From: an uncultured Chlorobiales bacterium
GTDB lineage: Bacteria; Bacteroidota; Chlorobiia; Chlorobiales; Chlorobiaceae
Direction: 5' to 3'
NCBI GenBank assembly: GCA_903901395.1
Contig: CAIUQW010000301.1
Span: 1-18,276, forward strand
Length of the DNA stretch: 18,276 nt
Shown: positions 14,638-18,276 of the stretch, piece after piece
How positions within the stretch are numbered: position 1 is the stretch's first letter
Layout: the number at the start of each line of letters is the position of its first letter
Made by a program: the position numbers and the translations under genes
Notes under the pieces: generated by a model
Seen by the model: the letters and a program-made list of their open reading frames with translations, nothing else
Database searches by the model: none
Told to the model about the DNA's origin: nothing

Positions 14638-15165
14638 ATGAACACCATAGGACAGACATTTTTTCGCCGTTTTTACAAAATTATGACCTCGGCCTCAATG
14701 TTCATAGCATTGACGACACCTCTCACGCCAAATCTTCTTCAGGCAGCCGATGCCGCCCCGGTACAGAGCGCACCGGCATCCCTGAAGGCTGGCGACCAGT
14801 ACGGCGGCGGCAAGGTGGTCTGCCTGTTCCAGCCTGGTGAGGCTGGCTATGTCTCCGGGCAGACGCACGGGCTGATTGCCGCCACGGCGGATATTGGTGA
14901 AGGTGTGATGTGGGCCAAAGCGGTAAAGCTTTGCCAGGATTACCGTGGAGGCGGGTTCAGCGACTGGCGCCTGCCCAGCAAGGAGGAGTTGAACCGGCTC
15001 TACAAGAACAATGCGCTCATCGGCGGTTTCAAGGAGCGGCACTTTTACTGGAGTGGTTCCGAAAGCGACAAAAACGATGCCTGGGATCAGAGTTTCCGTA
15101 CCGGTATCTCCAATCTTGGCTACAAGCTCGACAACAATTACGTTCGCGCGGTTCGCGCATTCTGA
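14638..15165 (+). CDS. Secreted DUF1566 (Lcl C-terminal domain) protein
   Basis: The 175-aa protein has a signal peptide (residues 1 to about 36: Arg/Lys-rich start, hydrophobic core around 16-30, probable cleavage after LLQA). A DUF1566/Lcl_C domain follows at about 88-175, recognised by VMWAKAVKLC, GGGFSDWRLPSKEELNRLY, the YWSGSES segment and the terminal YVRAVRAF. Such domains occur in exported or surface proteins, often lectin-like in fold; the ligand here is unknown. An excellent ribosome-binding site (AGAGGAG, about 7 nt before ATG) fixes the start; Met16 is a less likely alternative. A long leader of about 115 nt separates it from the phased TTAA promoter. It lies 423 bp upstream of the response regulator gene, in the same orientation, and is probably a target of that system. 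Confidence 0.9.
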   Translation: MNTIGQTFFRRFYKIMTSASMFIALTTPLTPNLLQAADAAPVQSAPASLKAGDQYGGGKVVCLFQPGEAGYVSGQTHGLIAATADIGEGVMWAKAVKLCQDYRGGGFSDWRLPSKEELNRLYKNNALIGGFKERHFYWSGSESDKNDAWDQSFRTGISNLGYKLDNNYVRAVRAF

Positions 15166-15588
15166 TCGGCACTGATTTCAATGCGACTGGTTTCCGGGTG
15201 GCAAGTCCTCCCCTCGCTGCCTGGGGGCCAGCCGCATTTTTTATGCCTTGCGTCTTTGCTTTGTCGTCAGGCGATGGTTTCCATTTACGGAGAGCTGACG
15301 TTTCAGCACCTCGCTTCTGGTGTCGCTTGACCTTTTTTGACGAAAGTCCTCGATTCCGCTTTCATGAAAAATCAGGGAGATCGATAGTTACAGGTGGCTT
15401 GCGTTATAGTTACGCTTTACGGAGCCGGGGCCTTCGTCAATTCATTCATTTGCGGTATACTATTGTTCTATGTCTCACATCCCTTTGCCCATCGTGATGA
15501 AAAAAGCGAGAGCTGTATCTTTGAGCTGTCACGATGCGTTCGGAAACACAATGGAGTTCAATCAAAATGGTCGTAAAACAGTAACCCC
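15166..15588 (+). other. Intergenic region between DUF1566 gene and two-component system
   Basis: This 423-bp stretch has no supported gene. The plus-strand frames that cross it continue from out-of-frame parts of the DUF1566 gene. A TATACT hexamer at 15456-15461 is the best -10 candidate for the response regulator gene, about 125 nt before its ATG, but no good -35 accompanies it. I find no phased TTAA repeats here, unlike upstream of the two flanking target candidates. Confidence 0.45.
15219..15242 (+). terminator. Weak candidate terminator after the DUF1566 gene
   Basis: A short hairpin, CTGG-GGG-CCAG with a partial outer extension, lies about 55 bp after the stop codon. It is followed, after five bases, by six T residues (15237-15242). 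The stem is short and the loop minimal, so termination would be inefficient at best. Confidence 0.3.
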
Positions 15589-16272
15589 ATGAGACTTCTC
15601 GTCATCGAAGATGAGGCGGGCATCGCTCGTTTTCTCAAGGAAGGTCTCGAAGAGGAGTGCTTTGCCGTCGATGTGGCCGTCGATGGTCGTAGCGGACTCG
15701 ATCTGGCCATGACCAACGAGTACGACCTCATCATGGTGGACTGGATGATTCCCGCGCTCAGCGGCATCGAGGTGTGCCGCCAGATTCGCAAGTCGGGCAG
15801 CAATGTGCCCATTCTCTTTCTGACGGCAAGGGATACGGTCGAAGATGTGATTTTCGGCCTCGATTCAGGCGCGAACGACTACATCAAAAAACCGTTCGAA
15901 TTCGAGGAGCTGCTCGCTCGCATCAGGGTTCAGCTCAGAACCAGAAATCAGGAGGATGAACGCCTCAGCGTTGGCACTATCACGATCAACACCGTGAGCC
16001 ATCAGGTTTTTTGTGGCTCCGTGGAGGTTCCGCTCACGCCGAAGGAGTTCGCCTTGCTCGAATACCTCGTGCGCAACAAGGATCGCGCGTGTTCGAGAAG
16101 CAAGATCATCGAACACGTCTGGGACATGCACTTCTATTCCGACACCGCCGTGATCGATGTCTACATCAATTTTCTGCGCAAGAAACTCGAACAGGCCGGG
16201 TGCACCAACCTCATTCAAACGATCAGGGGCGTGGGGTACATCATTCGTGAATCCCGCTCCGCTCCTGAATGA
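15589..16272 (+). CDS. OmpR/PhoB-family response regulator
   Basis: The 227-aa regulator has a receiver domain (residues 1-115), with acidic pocket E7-D8-E9 after LLVI, phosphoacceptor D51 in IMVDWMIPALSG, T79 in LFLTARD, and K101 in YIKKPF. A winged-helix DNA-binding domain (about 128-222) shows VPLTPKEFALLEYLVRNKDR, SRSKIIEHVWDM, AVIDVYINFLRKKLE and TIRGVGYIIRE. It is a transcription factor activated by phosphorylation from the kinase encoded next, with which it overlaps by ATGA (16269-16272). Family members bind direct repeats about 10-11 bp apart. Repeats of that form occur upstream of the DUF1566 gene and of the membrane gene at 17835. The ATG has no clear ribosome-binding site. Its closest subfamily (CusR/CopR/QseB-like) cannot be settled by eye. 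Confidence 0.95.
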   Translation: MRLLVIEDEAGIARFLKEGLEEECFAVDVAVDGRSGLDLAMTNEYDLIMVDWMIPALSGIEVCRQIRKSGSNVPILFLTARDTVEDVIFGLDSGANDYIKKPFEFEELLARIRVQLRTRNQEDERLSVGTITINTVSHQVFCGSVEVPLTPKEFALLEYLVRNKDRACSRSKIIEHVWDMHFYSDTAVIDVYINFLRKKLEQAGCTNLIQTIRGVGYIIRESRSAPE

Positions 16273-17744
16273 AGCCGTCTGACAACAGCGTTTCCTCCAG
16301 TCGTTACGCCCGGATCGGGAAATTTTTCCCGCCCATGAGCCTGCGCAACCGGATCGCCTTCTACTACACTGTTACGACGGCGCTTCTTATGGCGGCTGTT
16401 TTCGGGGCCATTTTCTTTTCCATCGACCGTATCGTTTTTCTTCATTTCGATCAGGAACTGCGTCACGAGGCCTCGGAAGCGTTGCAGAAAGCTCGTCTCA
16501 AGGGGAAGCTTTTCAGCGAACTGGAGCGGTTGTGCGTGCTTGACAGCACCGAGGTGAAGCTCAATGGCGACCAATTGCCGGTCGAAAGAATCAGCACCGA
16601 TTCGGGCTTCATCCAGATTTTCGACCGGAAAGGGCGAGTTATCGGCAAGTCGTTCAATCTTGAAAATCACTCCCTCAAATTCAATACCAGCTATTCGGGG
16701 GTTCGATTTTTCGACAGCACCGTTGGTACGGAGCCGGTGCGGGAGGTGCAGGTGCCGCTGATGGATAAAAAAGGCGAAGTGGTGGCATGGATGGCTGTCG
16801 CCATTCCGACGGGCAATATTTTACGCATATTTCTCGATCTGAAGAGCGTCATGCTTGCTTCGTTTCCGGTGATCATCCTTTTCCTCTTCATCATGACCCG
16901 CGTGATTGCAGGCAGAAGCATCCGGCCCATCGAGGAGGTGATCTCGACCGCCGAGACGCTGAGCCAGGAGAACTTCGGCCAGCGCATTCCTCTGCCGCGC
17001 CAGCACGACGAACTGTACCGGCTCTCCGTGACCATCAATGCGCTGCTCGACCGGTTGCAGGAGGCATTCGAGCGGGAAAAACACTTCACCGCCGATGCGT
17101 CGCACGAACTGCGTACACCGCTCGCCGTCGTTAAAGGCACGCTCGACGTACTGATCCGCAAGCCGCGAACGCTCGAACACTACGAAGAAAAAATACGCTA
17201 TTGCCTCGATGAATTGCAGCGCATGTCGCGGCTGATCGATCAGTTGCTGATTCTCGCCCGGTACGAGCAGGGGACGGCCAAGCTGCACATCGCGCCACTT
17301 GAGTTCATTCCGGCACTCGAATCGGTCATTTCGCGCATGGAGCGGCTGGCCGGGGAGAAGGGAATCATCTTCGTCCGGCAGAAACGCGACGAGGGGATGG
17401 TCTCCGCCGATCCGGCCATGCTCGACATGATACTCGAAAACATTGTGTCGAATGCGATCAAGTTCTCGCCCGCCGGTTCATCCATCGAGATCGATGTCGC
17501 GCGGCAGTCGGGCCTCTTGGTCTGCACCATTGCCGATCATGGGCCCGGTATTCCAGAAGACAAGCTCCAGCAGGTGTTCGACCGCTTTTACCGGGTTGAC
17601 GAGTCGAGAAGCTCCGGCACGGGCGGTTTCGGTCTCGGGCTCTCTATCGTCCGCAAGCTTGCCGATCTTCAGCACATCGCCGTTTCCGTGACCAGCCGCG
17701 AACAGGAGGGGAGCACCTTCAGGCTCGTTTTTCAGCGCCTCTGA
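16269..17744 (+). CDS. Membrane sensor histidine kinase (HAMP-HisKA-HATPase)
   Basis: The 491-aa kinase has TM1 at about 29-52, a periplasmic sensor region of roughly 140 residues (53-192), TM2 at about 193-214 and HAMP at 211-265. The H-box has H279 in FTADASHELRTPLAVVKG. The ATPase contains N-box NIVSNAIKFSP, G1 ADHGPGIPED, F-box FDRFYRVDESRSSG and G2 GGFGLGLSIVRKLA. Architecture and order with an OmpR-type regulator resemble metal- or envelope-sensing systems such as CusS or QseC, but the periplasmic domain shows no obvious ligand motif. It should autophosphorylate on H279 and pass phosphate to D51 of the regulator. It starts inside the regulator stop by a 4-nt overlap and ends 90 bp before the next gene. 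Confidence 0.95.
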   Translation: MKPSDNSVSSSRYARIGKFFPPMSLRNRIAFYYTVTTALLMAAVFGAIFFSIDRIVFLHFDQELRHEASEALQKARLKGKLFSELERLCVLDSTEVKLNGDQLPVERISTDSGFIQIFDRKGRVIGKSFNLENHSLKFNTSYSGVRFFDSTVGTEPVREVQVPLMDKKGEVVAWMAVAIPTGNILRIFLDLKSVMLASFPVIILFLFIMTRVIAGRSIRPIEEVISTAETLSQENFGQRIPLPRQHDELYRLSVTINALLDRLQEAFEREKHFTADASHELRTPLAVVKGTLDVLIRKPRTLEHYEEKIRYCLDELQRMSRLIDQLLILARYEQGTAKLHIAPLEFIPALESVISRMERLAGEKGIIFVRQKRDEGMVSADPAMLDMILENIVSNAIKFSPAGSSIEIDVARQSGLLVCTIADHGPGIPEDKLQQVFDRFYRVDESRSSGTGGFGLGLSIVRKLADLQHIAVSVTSREQEGSTFRLVFQRL

Positions 17745-17758
17745 TTTTTGAGTGAATT

Positions 17759-17801
17759 TTAAGACAGCTTTCACCCTCCTTTAAGCTCCGCCAACTATCT
17801 T
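17759..17801 (+). promoter_or_regulatory. Phased TTAA direct repeats and -10 hexamer upstream of the His-rich membrane gene
   Basis: Three 11-bp units begin TTTAAG, TTTCAC and TTTAAG: TTAA cores at 17759 and 17781, with a one-mismatch core at 17770. Ten bp after the last TTTAAG comes TATCTT (17796-17801), a -10-like hexamer. Core type, phasing and the 10-bp gap to the -10 match the element upstream of the DUF1566 gene. A leader of about 25-30 nt leads to the ATG at 17835. This is probably a binding site of the adjacent OmpR-type regulator. Confidence 0.5.
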
Positions 17802-17834
17802 TTCTTCTGACAGATTGCTCAGGATAATTGACCA

Positions 17835-18276
17835 ATGAACATGTTGAATTCCGTTCTCATCAGCCGCGCGTTGCCGCTGACGCTCTCATACCTCCTGCTG
17901 GTGGCCGCCACTTTCTCGGTGGACTTCATTCTCCATAAAGCGGGGCTTGCCTGGACGGGCCGTTACCTCGGCGTGGCCGGAACGCTGCTCGTGGCGTTCT
18001 CCTTCGGCTATTCGGCACGTAAAAAAAAGCTGATCGAGCACGGCCCGCTCAAGCGCTTCCTCCAGTTTCACTGCAATGCGGGTTGGGTTGGCACGCTCAT
18101 GATTCTCGTCCATTCGGGGATTCACTTCAATGCAGTACTGCCCTGGATGGCGACCGCGCTCATGATGGTGGTGACGGCGAGCGGCCATGTCGGCCAGTAT
18201 CTGGTGCGGCGGATCCGTGAGGAGGTGAAACGCAAAAAGCAGCAGTATGGCATTGCCGCCGACCGGACCGATGGGC
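17835..18276 (+). CDS. His-rich integral membrane protein, cytochrome b/ferric reductase-like, partial (C-terminus beyond window)
   Basis: 147 codons are visible. Four hydrophobic helices are predicted at about 13-33, 43-60, 80-98 and 102-124, with basic loops between them (for example SARKKKLIEHG). Histidines lie within or at the ends of the helices: H34, H79, H93, H97 and H118. The 14-residue spacing of H79 and H93, in FLQFHCNAGWVG and ILVHSGIHF, is typical of haem-binding helices in cytochrome b561- and ferric-reductase-like membrane proteins, so it may carry b-type haem. This assignment rests on helix and histidine layout, not on a recognised signature. The visible end is highly basic (RRIREEVKRKKQQYG), probably cytosolic. 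An AGGA about 10 nt before the ATG is a fair ribosome-binding site. It follows the sensor kinase by 90 bp and has its own promoter candidate. Confidence 0.75.
   Translation, partial: MNMLNSVLISRALPLTLSYLLLVAATFSVDFILHKAGLAWTGRYLGVAGTLLVAFSFGYSARKKKLIEHGPLKRFLQFHCNAGWVGTLMILVHSGIHFNAVLPWMATALMMVVTASGHVGQYLVRRIREEVKRKKQQYGIAADRTDG

Noticed and set aside
1..18276. CRISPR array, tRNA or rRNA genes, toxin-antitoxin or phage genes
   Set aside because: I looked for regularly spaced repeats, tRNA-like cloverleafs with CCA/TTC loops, rRNA-like conserved stretches and typical phage or toxin motifs, and found none.

Overview
The window looks like part of a Gram-negative bacterial chromosome of moderate to high GC. 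A Wza-type outer-membrane lipoprotein and a Wzx/Wzy- or WecG-like polysaccharide gene set imply an outer membrane. From remembered gene repertoires I lean towards a green sulfur bacterium (Chlorobium/Chlorobaculum group). That is inference and was not tested here.

Region 1 (1-11960, all on the minus strand) reads from right to left as one tightly packed transcription unit. It starts at a REC-PAS-PAS histidine kinase and passes to a REC-PAS-PP2C (RsbU/SpoIIE-like) phosphatase. Next come a WecG/TagA-type glycosyltransferase with a degenerate sugar-transferase domain fused to its N-terminus, an intact undecaprenyl-phosphate sugar transferase, and a STAS protein. A nucleotidyltransferase-like/hexapeptide/degenerate sugar-transferase fusion follows. 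Then come three tandem STAS + RsbW-like kinase modules, the last with its kinase reduced to 22 codons, and finally a family-2 glycosyltransferase, a serine-acetyltransferase-like protein and a Wza-like export lipoprotein that runs off the left edge. Most junctions are ATGA overlaps or gaps of 3-14 nt. The biosynthetic genes would build and export an exopolysaccharide. The interleaved phosphatase, anti-sigma-type kinases and STAS proteins form a complete partner-switching cascade, with no sigma factor in view.

Region 2 (about 11961-14637) holds the probable promoter of that operon with a perfect 12-bp tandem duplication, a nested inverted-repeat structure, then a visibly AT-rich stretch with no convincing gene, and a broken plus-strand reading frame near 13977-14336.

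Region 3 (14638-18276, plus strand) contains a secreted DUF1566 (Lcl C-terminal) protein, an OmpR/PhoB-type response regulator overlapping its membrane sensor kinase, and the start of a His-rich membrane protein resembling cytochrome b/ferric reductase. The promoters of the DUF1566 gene and of the His-rich membrane gene both carry phased TTAA direct repeats ending exactly 10 bp before a -10-like hexamer. This suggests that both flanking genes are targets of the two-component system between them.
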